Below are positions 43,555-51,631 of a DNA stretch of 64,000 bases, in pieces. The DNA is from Streptomyces sp. HUAS MG91 (GTDB taxonomy: Bacteria > Actinomycetota > Actinomycetes > Streptomycetales > Streptomycetaceae): positions 6,510,001-6,574,000 of the forward strand of contig NZ_CP159534.1 in NCBI RefSeq assembly GCF_040529335.1, given 5' to 3'. Positions within the stretch are counted from its first letter, which is position 1. Every line of letters begins with the position of its first letter. A program made the position numbers and the translations under genes. The notes beneath the pieces were generated by a model that worked only from the letters and a program-made list of their open reading frames with translations, had not been told where the DNA came from and searched no databases.

Positions 43555-45342
43555 TCACCAGCTCCCGGGCAGCAAGATCCGTGGAGCGAATCCGTCGGTG
43601 GCCGCGATAGTGCCGTCCGCTGCCCAGAACCACAGTTCGTCGGTCGTCCTGGCGCGACCCACGAGGTCGTCACGGCCGTCGCCGTTCAAATCGGCCGCTG
43701 CGAGATCGGTGAAGTTGCCCCATCCCGAGCCGACGATTTTCACGGTGCTGAACAGGTCGGGGGCGCCGCCTCCCAGCCCGGCCCAGTACTGCAGTCGGTC
43801 CGTAGCGGTGTTCCGTCCGACCAGATCGGTGGTGCCGTTACCGTCGAAGTCACCCGCGGCCAGGTCGGTGAGGCCGCTCCAGTCGCCCGTCACGTCCACG
43901 GGGGCGGTGAACCCTGACGTGCCCGGCGCCGTCCTGCCCGTGCCCGCCCAGAAGCGGAGTGAGCCTGTCGCTGCTTCCCGGGCGATCAGGTCGTCGTGAC
44001 CGTCCCCGTCGAAGTCGCCTGCGACGGTGTCTCGATAGCGGGACCAGTCGGCGGTGACCGGGGTGTGCGCGGCCAGGCCGTCCCCGGTGCCGGGCGCGCC
44101 GGCCGTTCCTTCACCGGCCCAGAACTCCAGTGTTCTCAGGCCGACGGCGCGACCGATCACGTCAGTCCGGCCGTCCGCGTCGAAGTCGCCAGTGGCGAAG
44201 TCGGTGTAGTTGTCCCAGGCGTTGCCCAGCACGGCGGGCGTGCCCAGGCCCGAGGCCGCCGCGGAGGTGGTGCCGGACCCGGCCCAGAAGTTGAGGGTGC
44301 CGCCCTGAGCTGTCCGCGCGAGCAGATCGTCGTGTGTGTCGGCGTTGAGATCCCCCGCGAAGATGTCGACGTACTGGGACGGAACAAGGGTGAACGACGC
44401 CTTCAGGAGGGCGTGATCGGACTCGGCGAACGCGGTGGCTGCCAAGGACGGTGCGGTGAAGTGGCGGCGATCGGCGAAGACGTAGTCGATCTTCCGTGCC
44501 GATGCGGTGGGGGCTCCGTTGCGGCAGCGCACTGTGCCGGTCGCGGGACAGGTGACCCCACCGGTGCTGGTCTCGGCGAACCAGGCGGGGTTCGTCTCGT
44601 CCGCCTCCAGGAAGCGGCCGATGGGCTGCGCCGTCGCGTCCTTCGAGCTGTGCGTGTGGTCGTAGAGGTGGGCGAGCCCGCCCTCGTTGGGCTGCAGGTT
44701 CAGATCGGCGCCGAGTACCACCGGCGTGTTGACGGGGAAGAGTGACGGGTCGGCCGTCCAGTCGGCTATCTCCTGGAGCTGTTCGGGCGCTGCGGCGTAG
44801 GTGTGTGCCGTGCACGCCTTCAGGGGGCGGCCGTCGTAGCTGGTGTTGGCGCACAGCAGCCCTCGCTTGACCTCCACAGTCCGCCCGTCATTGGTGTACG
44901 TCTCGTCTCCGGTGTGGACGAAGGCGTGGTATTCCTGGACGTCGTCCGGGACGTCCTGGCGGCTGAGCACCGCCGAGCCGAAGCGCTTGTCCGATCCGCA
45001 GTTGACGACATTGTCCTGTGACGAGGCGTAGGTGCCGTCCATGGTCCACCCCGCCCGCGTCAGCTGCAGCTTTAGCGCCGCGTATTGGGACAGGCAGATC
45101 TCGTCGACGGTGATGATGTCGGGCTGATAGGACGAAGCCTCCGTCACGAGGCGGGCGACGGACGTGCCCTCGCCGGTTCCGCCGAGGTTGTTGGGGCAGG
45201 CGTAGGCAGCGCCGCACAGGTTGTAGTGGATGACCTTGAGCTGAGGTCCTGTGGTTCTGGCCTCGGCCGTGCCGCTCCCGGCCAGGAACGAGGCGCACAG
45301 GAGCAGCGCGGCTACCGCCACACGAATGAATGTTCTCTTCAC
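43555..45342 (-). CDS. Secreted EEP-family phosphodiesterase with five FG-GAP/VCBS repeats
   Basis: This 595-residue exported protein starts at GTG 45342 (signal RTFIRVAVAALLLCASFLAG). An EEP domain fills about residues 35-300: LKVIHYNLCGAAYACPNNLG, IITVDEICLSQYAALKLQLT, VVLGADLNLQPNEGGLAHLY and IDYVFADRRHF, with AESDHALLKASF closing it. It is followed by five beta-propeller FG-GAP-type repeats, each marked by an EF-hand-like calcium loop: DLNADTHDD, DFDADGRTD, DFDGDGHDD, DFDGNGTTD, DLNGDGRDD. The repeats probably form a calcium-stabilised propeller that binds a glycan or surface. The catalytic half is paralogous to the EEP protein at 40646. The Shine-Dalgarno sequence is weak, so the start is less certain than the domain call. 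Confidence 0.87.
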   Translation of the reverse strand: MKRTFIRVAVAALLLCASFLAGSGTAEARTTGPQLKVIHYNLCGAAYACPNNLGGTGEGTSVARLVTEASSYQPDIITVDEICLSQYAALKLQLTRAGWTMDGTYASSQDNVVNCGSDKRFGSAVLSRQDVPDDVQEYHAFVHTGDETYTNDGRTVEVKRGLLCANTSYDGRPLKACTAHTYAAAPEQLQEIADWTADPSLFPVNTPVVLGADLNLQPNEGGLAHLYDHTHSSKDATAQPIGRFLEADETNPAWFAETSTGGVTCPATGTVRCRNGAPTASARKIDYVFADRRHFTAPSLAATAFAESDHALLKASFTLVPSQYVDIFAGDLNADTHDDLLARTAQGGTLNFWAGSGTTSAAASGLGTPAVLGNAWDNYTDFATGDFDADGRTDVIGRAVGLRTLEFWAGEGTAGAPGTGDGLAAHTPVTADWSRYRDTVAGDFDGDGHDDLIAREAATGSLRFWAGTGRTAPGTSGFTAPVDVTGDWSGLTDLAAGDFDGNGTTDLVGRNTATDRLQYWAGLGGGAPDLFSTVKIVGSGWGNFTDLAAADLNGDGRDDLVGRARTTDELWFWAADGTIAATDGFAPRILLPGSW

Positions 45343-45454
45343 CAGCGGAGTATGCGCGGGCGGAGGGGATGGGCGCGAGGCTCCGGCGGTGCCGGAGGCG
45401 ACGGACGTGGACGGCTGCCGTGGGTGAGGCTGTCGTGCGTCGGCGCCGCGGTGG

Positions 45455-45808
45455 CTACCGTTCCGGCCACACGGTCCGCGGCCCGGCGCACCTGGCGCCC
45501 AACTCCTCCACCCGGCGCCTGAGTTCACGATCAGCGGTGACCACCGCCACAGGCCGCTCGGCATGCTCGACGAAGCCCACGATGTGGTCGTCACCGCTGC
45601 CGGAGGCCGACTCGACCCGCACGCCGGGCACCGACTCCACGCCCCGCGCCGCGCCCTCGACGACCAGGACCACCGTGGCCCCGGTGCGCTCGGCGTGCCC
45701 GGCGAGGTGGTCCCGCAGGCGCTCGGCGGCCCCGCGCCGGTCGCGCCACCAGCCGTCCGGCACCGAGCCGACGACATTCGCCCCGTCGACCAGCAAGATT
45801 TCGTCCAT
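45455..45808 (-). CDS. NYN/YacP-like PIN-fold putative RNA-binding nuclease
   Basis: This 117-residue protein begins MDEILLVDGANVVGSVPDGW, the PIN/NYN signature with the first metal-binding Asp, and continues RDRRGAAERLRDHLAGHAER. A later strand, VTADRELRRRVEELGARC, holds the second acidic cluster. YacP/Rae1-type proteins are ribosome-associated or structured-RNA nucleases; small actinobacterial versions are uncharacterised. The start at 45808 fits the domain edge; longer frames add residues with no conservation. It is divergent from galU and lies 112 bases before the start of the EEP/FG-GAP gene on the same strand. Confidence 0.82.
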   Translation of the reverse strand: MDEILLVDGANVVGSVPDGWWRDRRGAAERLRDHLAGHAERTGATVVLVVEGAARGVESVPGVRVESASGSGDDHIVGFVEHAERPVAVVTADRELRRRVEELGARCAGPRTVWPER

Positions 45809-46002
45809 GGGGACAGGATCGCAAAAGGTTGTACGCGCGGCAGTTGCGCTTTGGCATAGATCGAGGGCCGGTTGCGAATCACTTCCCCCGGACACCCGTG
45901 ATGTCCGGTAGGTCATAAAACGGTGATCGTCTGTGTGGCTACTGTGAAGACGTCCGACGATCATGAGAGGGCGCCGCGTCACCGCCGCGCCAGGAGACAA
46001 CC

Positions 46003-46923
46003 GTGCCAGTCAAGAACACCCGCGCCCGCAAGGCCGTCATCCCCGCCGCAGGGCTCGGTACCCGCTTCCTCCCCGCCACCAAGGCGACCCCCAAGGAGAT
46101 GCTGCCGGTCGTGGACCGGCCGGCCATCCAGTACGTGGTCGAGGAGGCCGTGCGCAGTGGGCTCGACGACGTGCTCATGGTCACCGGACGCAACAAGCGG
46201 GCGCTGGAGGACCACTTCGACCGCGCCTACGAGCTGGAGCACCTGCTGGAGCTGAAGGGCGACGCCGCCAAGCTCGCGCACGTGCGGGCGTCGAGCGAAC
46301 TGGCCGACGTGCACTACGTCCGCCAGGGCGACCCGCTCGGCCTCGGCCACGCCGTGCTCGCCGCGGAACCGCACGTCGGCGACGCCCCGTTCGCCGTCCT
46401 GCTCGGCGATGACCTCATCGACGAGCGCGACCCGCTGCTCGCCCGGATGCTGGAGATCCAGGAACAGCGCGGAGGCAGCGTGGTCGCCCTCATGGAGGTG
46501 GAGGACGACCGGACCCACCTGTACGGGTGCGCGGCGGTGGCCCCGGTCGAAGGCGGGGCCGACGACGAGCTGGCCGTCACCGACCTCGTCGAGAAGCCCG
46601 AGCCGGGCACCGCGCCCAGCAACCTCGCGGTGATCGGCCGCTACGTCCTCGCCCCGCAGATCTTCGGCATCCTGCGCGAGACCCCGCCGGGCCGCGGCGG
46701 CGAGATCCAGCTGACGGACGCCCTGCGGCAGCTGGCCCTCGACCCGGAGCTGGGCGGCCCGGTCCACGCCGTGGTCTTCCGGGGCAGGCGCTACGACACC
46801 GGGGACCGCGGCGACTACCTGCGCGCCGTCGTCCGGCTGGCCTGCGAGCGCGAGGATCTCGGCCCGGAGTTCCGGACCTGGCTCGGAGAGTTCGTCCGGG
46901 AGCAGGGGATTCTGCCCGTCTGA
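46003..46923 (+). CDS. galU: UTP-glucose-1-phosphate uridylyltransferase
   Basis: This 306-residue nucleotidyltransferase makes UDP-glucose from UTP and glucose-1-phosphate. It carries RKAVIPAAGLGTRFLPATKA (UTP-binding GxGTRxLP) and TPKEMLPVVDRPAIQYVVEE. QGDPLGLGHAVLAAEPHVGD, the metal-binding VLLGDDLID, DLVEKPEPGTAPSNLAVIGR and GRRYDTGDRGDYLRAVV follow. GTG at 46003 has CAGGAGAC upstream. UDP-glucose feeds wall glycopolymers, exopolysaccharide and trehalose synthesis. Its position next to the nonulosonate/remodelling cluster suggests a supply role, though the gene is also widely syntenic and may serve general metabolism. Confidence 0.93.
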   Translation: MPVKNTRARKAVIPAAGLGTRFLPATKATPKEMLPVVDRPAIQYVVEEAVRSGLDDVLMVTGRNKRALEDHFDRAYELEHLLELKGDAAKLAHVRASSELADVHYVRQGDPLGLGHAVLAAEPHVGDAPFAVLLGDDLIDERDPLLARMLEIQEQRGGSVVALMEVEDDRTHLYGCAAVAPVEGGADDELAVTDLVEKPEPGTAPSNLAVIGRYVLAPQIFGILRETPPGRGGEIQLTDALRQLALDPELGGPVHAVVFRGRRYDTGDRGDYLRAVVRLACEREDLGPEFRTWLGEFVREQGILPV

Positions 46924-46964
46924 GCGGACAGGGCCTCCCGGACGCGGCCGCATAAGCTGACCAT

Positions 46965-47996
46965 GTGAATGGCACCTGGCTGATCCGTGGCCGCGACGGC
47001 GGACTCTGTGCTTACGCATACGCCCCCGGCGGCGACGCCGTCGTCTCCCGCGCGGAGTCCCGCCCCGGTGGCCCCTGGTCGCCCCCGCGCACGGTCGGCG
47101 GCGACCAGCCCGTCCACCCCGCGCTCGCCGTCGCCCGCAGCGGAAACGGTTATGCACATCTGGTCTCCTGGTGCCCCACCGTCCCCGGCGAGTCGGGCCT
47201 GGTGCACACGACCCACTTCCAGTCGCGTCTCGCGGCCCTCGACTGGTCCTCGATCGGCCACCCGAACAAGAAGGGCGACCGCACCGGCCCGCCCGCCGTG
47301 GCCGTCGACGCGCAGGGCCGCGCCCATGTCTCCGTCCGCAACAAGGGCGGCGGGATCAGCATGCGCGCGCAGGCCGAGAAGGGCGGCTGGGAGCCGTGGC
47401 GCGACCTCAAGGGCAGCGGAGTGCGCGGCCTGCCGGCCGCCGTCGCCGGTGAGTCGGGGCTGATCACGCTGTACGCCGCGACCGCCGACGGCATCCTGCG
47501 CTGGCGGCAGCCCGAGCCGGGCGTCGTGCCCGTCCTCGACGACAAGGCGCAGCCCGCCGCCGTCCGCCCGGACACCTTGTGCGCCCTGGCGACCTCGGCC
47601 GAGCACACCACGCTCTTCTACGTCACCGAGGACGGCGGCCTGGACGCCTGGCGCGGCGACGAGAAGCCCGTACGCCTGCTGGACGCGGCGGGTGACGGCG
47701 CCCCCGTCGCGGTCCGGTGCCGCCTCGACGACGTGGACTGCACCCTGCTGGCCCAGCGGGCGCGGAGCGGGCGGGTCGCGTTCGCCGCGTATCCGACCGA
47801 GGTCGAGGGGGCGGGGGCGTGGTGGGCTGAGTCGGGGGAGCCGCTGCCGTCCGACGCGCGGCTCGCCCTGACCGAGGACGCCGCCGGGCGAGTGGTCGCC
47901 GCCGTCTGCGTTCCCGGTACCGAGGACCGCGTGCTCCTCACCCGCCGCAAGGACGAGCCCGGTCTGGCGCTGGAGGCCTGGCACCGAGCGTTCTGA
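46965..47996 (+). CDS. Beta-propeller-like (lectin-type) protein, paralogue of the protein at 39273
   Basis: This 343-residue protein has no signal peptide and consists of W/G/D-rich repeat units: GTWLIRGRDGGLCAYAYAPG, VAVDAQGRAHVSVRNKGGGI, GESGLITLYAATADGILRWR and TLFYVTEDGGLDAWRGDEKP. Unit order and many phrases match the protein at 39273, for example RPGGPW, HPNKKGDRTGPP (versus NPHKETDDRHPR) and the WxxWxDLxGS segment. A seven-bladed propeller binding sugars is the likely fold. The GTG start lies eight bases after CATAAGCT, so the transcript may be leaderless. The gene is 41 bases after galU and converges with fadB across a hairpin. Confidence 0.78.
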   Translation: MNGTWLIRGRDGGLCAYAYAPGGDAVVSRAESRPGGPWSPPRTVGGDQPVHPALAVARSGNGYAHLVSWCPTVPGESGLVHTTHFQSRLAALDWSSIGHPNKKGDRTGPPAVAVDAQGRAHVSVRNKGGGISMRAQAEKGGWEPWRDLKGSGVRGLPAAVAGESGLITLYAATADGILRWRQPEPGVVPVLDDKAQPAAVRPDTLCALATSAEHTTLFYVTEDGGLDAWRGDEKPVRLLDAAGDGAPVAVRCRLDDVDCTLLAQRARSGRVAFAAYPTEVEGAGAWWAESGEPLPSDARLALTEDAAGRVVAAVCVPGTEDRVLLTRRKDEPGLALEAWHRAF

Positions 47997-48051
47997 CGAC
48001 TCGGCCGCGTCTGCGACCAGCCACGACGAGAGTCGCGGACGAGAACGGCGA

Positions 48052-48085
48052 TGGCCGCCCCCGCACCGGAGTGCGGGAACGGCCA
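48052..48085. terminator. Bidirectional terminator between the propeller gene and fadB
   Basis: TGGCCG pairs with CGGCCA and CCCGCA with TGCGGG, with a two-base internal mismatch and a six-base loop. It lies between two convergent genes and could end both transcripts. Confidence 0.65.
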
Positions 48086-48105
48086 CCGTCGGACAGCGAG
48101 CCGGA

Positions 48106-50235
48106 CTACGCGGGGACGGACGCGACCCCGGCCTCCAGGAACGGCTTGCCGTTGACCCGCTGAGAGACACCCTCACGGTCCAGGTACGGCGTGATCCCGC
48201 CCAGGTGGAAGGGCCACCCGGCACCGGTGATCAGGCACAGGTCGATGTCCTGCGCCTCGGCGACGACACCCTCGTCGAGCATGAGCCCGATTTCCTGGGC
48301 GACGGCGTCGAGCACCCGGTCGCGGACCTGCTCCTCGGTGAGGACGACATCGCCCTGCTTGAGGAGCGCGGCGACCTCGGGGTCCAGCTCCGGCTTGCCG
48401 GAGTCGTACACGTAGAAGCCGCGCTTGCCCGCCTTGACCACGGCGGCGAGGTTCGGCGACACCGTGAAGCGCTCCGGGAAGGCGCGGTTCAGGGTCTCCG
48501 AGACGTGCAGACCGATGGCCGGGCCGACCAGCTCCAGGAGGACCAGCGGCGACATCGGCAGGCCGAGCGGCTCGACGGCCTTCTCGGCGACCTCGACCGG
48601 CGTGCCCTCGTCGATGACGTTCTGGATCTCGCCCATGAAGCGGGTCAGGATGCGGTTCACGACGAACGCCGGGGCGTCCTTCACGAGCACCGCGGTCTTC
48701 TTCAGCTTCTTGGCGACACCGAACGCCGTGGCCAGCGCCGCGTCGTCGGTCTTCTCGCCGCGCACGATCTCCAGGAGCGGGAGGATCGCGACCGGGTTGA
48801 AGAAGTGGAAGCCCACGACCCGCTCGGGGTGCTTGAGCTTCGAGGCCATCTCGGTGATCGACAGCGACGAGGTGTTCGTCGCGAGGATCGCGTGCGCCGG
48901 GACGACGGCCTCGACCTCGGCGAACACCTGCTGCTTGACGCCGATCTCCTCGAAGACGGCCTCGATGACGAAGTCGGCGTCGGAGAAGCCCTCCGCCTTG
49001 TCGAGGACACCGGAGACCAGGGCCTTGAGGCGGTTGGCCTTGTCCTGGTTGACGCGGCCCTTGCCGAGCAGCTTGTCGATCTCGGCGTGGACGTAGCCCA
49101 CACCCTTGTCGACGCGCTCCTGGTCGATGTCGGTCAGCACGACCGGCACCTCGAGGCGGCGCAGGAACAGCAGGGCGAGCTGCGAGGCCATCAGACCGGC
49201 GCCGACGACGCCGACCTTGGTGACGGGACGCGCGAGCGACTTGTCCGGGGCACCGGCGGGACGCTTGGCGCGCTTCTGCACCAGGTTGAACGAGTAGATG
49301 CCGGCGCGCAGTTCGCCGCCCATGATGAGGTCGGCGAGCGCCTTGTCCTCGGCGTCGAACCCGGCCTGGAGGTCCCCGCTCTTGGCGGCGGCGATGATCT
49401 CCAGCGCGCGGTACGCGGCCGGGGCCGCGCCGTGCACCTTGGAGTCGGCGATGAACCTGCCGCGCGCGACGGCCTGGTCCCAGGCCTCACCGCGGTCGAC
49501 GTCCGGACGCTCGACCTTGACGTCGCCCTTCAGGACGTTCGCCGTCCAGATCAGCGACTGCTCCAGGAAGTCGGCGCCCTCGAAGATCGCGTCGGCGATC
49601 CCCAGCTCGTGCACCTTCTTGCCGTTGAGCTGCTTGTTCTGGTTCAGGCTGTTCTCGATGATCACCGAGACGGCCTTGTCGGCGCCGATCAGGTTCGGCA
49701 GCAGCGCGCAGCCGCCCCAGCCGGGCACCAGGCCGAGGAAGACCTCGGGCAGCGAGAACGCGGGGAGCGCCTTGGAGACGGTGCGGTACGAGCAGTGCAG
49801 ACCGACCTCGACGCCACCGCCCATGGCGGCACCGTTGTAGTACGCGAACGTCGGCACGGCGAGGCCGGAGAGGCGCTTGAAGACCTCGTGGCCGCCCTTG
49901 CCGATGGCGAGCGCGTCGTCGTGGTTCTTCAGCAGCTCGACGCCCTTGAGGTCGGCGCCGACGGCGAAGATGAACGGCTTGCCGGTGATGCCGACACCGA
50001 CGATGTCACCGTCGGCCGCCTCCTTCTCGACCTGGTCGATGGCGACGTTCAGGTTCGCCAGCGAGCCGGGGCCGAAGGTGGTCGGCTTGGTGTGGTCGAA
50101 GCCGTTGTCCAGCGTGATCAGCGCGAACCGACCGGCGCCGTACGGCAGTTCCAGGTGGCGTACGTGCGCGGAGGTCACGACCTCACCGGGGAACAGCTCG
50201 GCCGCACCCTTCAAAAGCTCAGCGGTGGTGCTCAC
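48106..50235 (-). CDS. fadB: Multifunctional fatty-acid oxidation protein (enoyl-CoA hydratase / 3-hydroxyacyl-CoA dehydrogenase)
   Basis: This 709-residue alpha subunit of the beta-oxidation complex. An N-terminal crotonase domain (about residues 1-320) has the acyl-CoA oxyanion region FIFAVGADLKGVE and YYNGAAMGGGVEVGLHCSYR. A Rossmann NAD domain begins VTKVGVVGAGLMASQLALLF near 345 and continues to the 3HCDH signature AFVVNRILTRF. A second 3HCDH-C copy ends the protein (GITPYLDREGVSQRVN). GTG at 50235 overlaps the fadA stop by four bases (GTGA), so the two subunits are translationally coupled. It hydrates enoyl-CoA and oxidises 3-hydroxyacyl-CoA. Confidence 0.96.
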   Translation of the reverse strand: MSTTAELLKGAAELFPGEVVTSAHVRHLELPYGAGRFALITLDNGFDHTKPTTFGPGSLANLNVAIDQVEKEAADGDIVGVGITGKPFIFAVGADLKGVELLKNHDDALAIGKGGHEVFKRLSGLAVPTFAYYNGAAMGGGVEVGLHCSYRTVSKALPAFSLPEVFLGLVPGWGGCALLPNLIGADKAVSVIIENSLNQNKQLNGKKVHELGIADAIFEGADFLEQSLIWTANVLKGDVKVERPDVDRGEAWDQAVARGRFIADSKVHGAAPAAYRALEIIAAAKSGDLQAGFDAEDKALADLIMGGELRAGIYSFNLVQKRAKRPAGAPDKSLARPVTKVGVVGAGLMASQLALLFLRRLEVPVVLTDIDQERVDKGVGYVHAEIDKLLGKGRVNQDKANRLKALVSGVLDKAEGFSDADFVIEAVFEEIGVKQQVFAEVEAVVPAHAILATNTSSLSITEMASKLKHPERVVGFHFFNPVAILPLLEIVRGEKTDDAALATAFGVAKKLKKTAVLVKDAPAFVVNRILTRFMGEIQNVIDEGTPVEVAEKAVEPLGLPMSPLVLLELVGPAIGLHVSETLNRAFPERFTVSPNLAAVVKAGKRGFYVYDSGKPELDPEVAALLKQGDVVLTEEQVRDRVLDAVAQEIGLMLDEGVVAEAQDIDLCLITGAGWPFHLGGITPYLDREGVSQRVNGKPFLEAGVASVPA

Positions 50236-51449
50236 TTGTCCCCCTCGAAGTGCGGGTTTTCCCAGATGACCGTCGCGCCCATGCCGAAGCCGACGCACAT
50301 GGTGGTGATGCCGTAGCGGACGTTCGGCTGCTCCTCGAACTGCCGGGCCAGCTGGGTCATCAGGCGCACGCCGGACGAGGCCAGCGGGTGGCCGAACGCG
50401 ATGGCGCCGCCGTACTGGTTGACGCGCGGGTCGTCGTCGGCGATGCCGTAGTGGTCGAGCAGGGCGAGCACCTGGACGGCGAACGCCTCGTTGATCTCGA
50501 ACAGGCCGATGTCGTCGATGGTCAGGCCCGCCTTGGCGAGGGCCTTCTCCGTCGCCGGGATCGGGCCGTAGCCCATGACCTCCGGCTCCACGCCGACGAA
50601 GGCGTAGCTGACGAGGCGCATCTTGACCGGGAGGTTGTTCTCGCGGGCGAAGTCCTCGGAGGCGAGCAGCGACGCGGTGGCGCCGTCGTTCAGGCCCGCG
50701 GCGTTACCGGCGGTGACGCGGCCGTGCGTACGGAACGGCGTCTTGAGGCCGGCCAGGTTCTCCAGGGTCGTGCCCGGGCGCATCGGCTCGTCGGCGGTGA
50801 CCAGACCCCAGCCGGTCTCGCCCACCTCGGCGTTGGTGTTGCGCACCGAGATCGGCACCAGATCCTGCTGGATCTTGCCGTTCGCGTACGCCTTCGCCGC
50901 CTTCTCCTGCGAGCGCACGGCGTACTCGTCGGCGCGCTGCTTGGTGATCTGCGGGTAGCGGTCGTGCAGGTTCTCCGCGGTCATGCCCATGAACAGAGCC
51001 GACTCGTCGACGAGCTTCTCGCTGACGAAACGCGGGTTCGGGTCGACGCCCTCGCCCATGGGGTGGCGGCCCATGTGCTCGACGCCACCGGCGATGACGG
51101 CGTCGTACGCGCCGAACGCGATGGAGCCGGCCGTGCTGGTGACCGCCGTGAGCGCACCGGCGCACATACGGTCGATGGAGTAGCCCGGGACCGACTGCGG
51201 CAGCCCCGCCAGGATGCCCGCCGTGCGGCCCAGGGTCAGGCCCTGGTCGCCGATCTGCGTGGTCGCGGCGATGGCGACCTCGTCGATCTTGGCCGGGTCC
51301 AGGTTCGGGTTGCGGCGCAGCAGCTCCCGGATGGACTTCACGACGAGGTCGTCGGCGCGGGTCTCGTGGTAGATGCCCTTCGGGCCCGCCTTGCCGAACG
51401 GGGTGCGGACGCCGTCGACGAAGACGACGTCCCTGACGGTACGAGGCAC
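50232..51449 (-). CDS. fadA: Acetyl-CoA acyltransferase (3-ketoacyl-CoA thiolase)
   Basis: A 405-residue thiolase, the last enzyme of the beta-oxidation cycle. The nucleophile is Cys96 in SIDRMCAGALTAVTS. The other catalytic residues lie in GGAIAFGHPLASSGVRLM (His) and TTMCVGFGMGATVIW (second Cys). EINEAFAVQVLALLDHYG is the conserved NEAF motif. The GTG start at 51449 has GGAGGAGAG upstream. It is the first gene of the fadA-fadB unit and is followed without a gap by fadB. The 180 bases before it contain part of a dispersed repeat. Confidence 0.97.
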   Translation of the reverse strand: MPRTVRDVVFVDGVRTPFGKAGPKGIYHETRADDLVVKSIRELLRRNPNLDPAKIDEVAIAATTQIGDQGLTLGRTAGILAGLPQSVPGYSIDRMCAGALTAVTSTAGSIAFGAYDAVIAGGVEHMGRHPMGEGVDPNPRFVSEKLVDESALFMGMTAENLHDRYPQITKQRADEYAVRSQEKAAKAYANGKIQQDLVPISVRNTNAEVGETGWGLVTADEPMRPGTTLENLAGLKTPFRTHGRVTAGNAAGLNDGATASLLASEDFARENNLPVKMRLVSYAFVGVEPEVMGYGPIPATEKALAKAGLTIDDIGLFEINEAFAVQVLALLDHYGIADDDPRVNQYGGAIAFGHPLASSGVRLMTQLARQFEEQPNVRYGITTMCVGFGMGATVIWENPHFEGDK

Positions 51450-51593
51450 GATGGCTCTCCTCCAAGATGCGGGACGGCACTGCCGCGGCGCGCGACTGAG
51501 CGCGCGCTCACCCCTTCATGCTACTTGCGGGTAACCATGCTGCCCAGCCCCCTCGCCCGGAGCGGCGAACGTCACATCTCCGGGCTCGTCCTT

Positions 51594-51618
51594 CGGGTGC
51601 GGGGAACTGCGCGAGAAG
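51594..51618. repeat. Dispersed Streptomyces repeat (GCGGGGAACTGCGCGA type)
   Basis: The core GGTGCGGGGAACTGCGCGAG lies between rnd and fadA. A related copy, GGGCGCGGGGAACCGCGCGAG, is inside hemG at 59237. I know this motif as common in Streptomyces intergenic DNA. A fragment, TGCGACCAGCCACGACGAG, which usually follows it, is at about 48012-48030. Confidence 0.6.
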
Positions 51619-51631
51619 CGGCCGCCGGCCG

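Noticed and set aside
48205..50316. 703-codon plus-strand frame opposite fadB
   Set aside because: Shadow of a well-defined enzyme gene; no conserved motifs.
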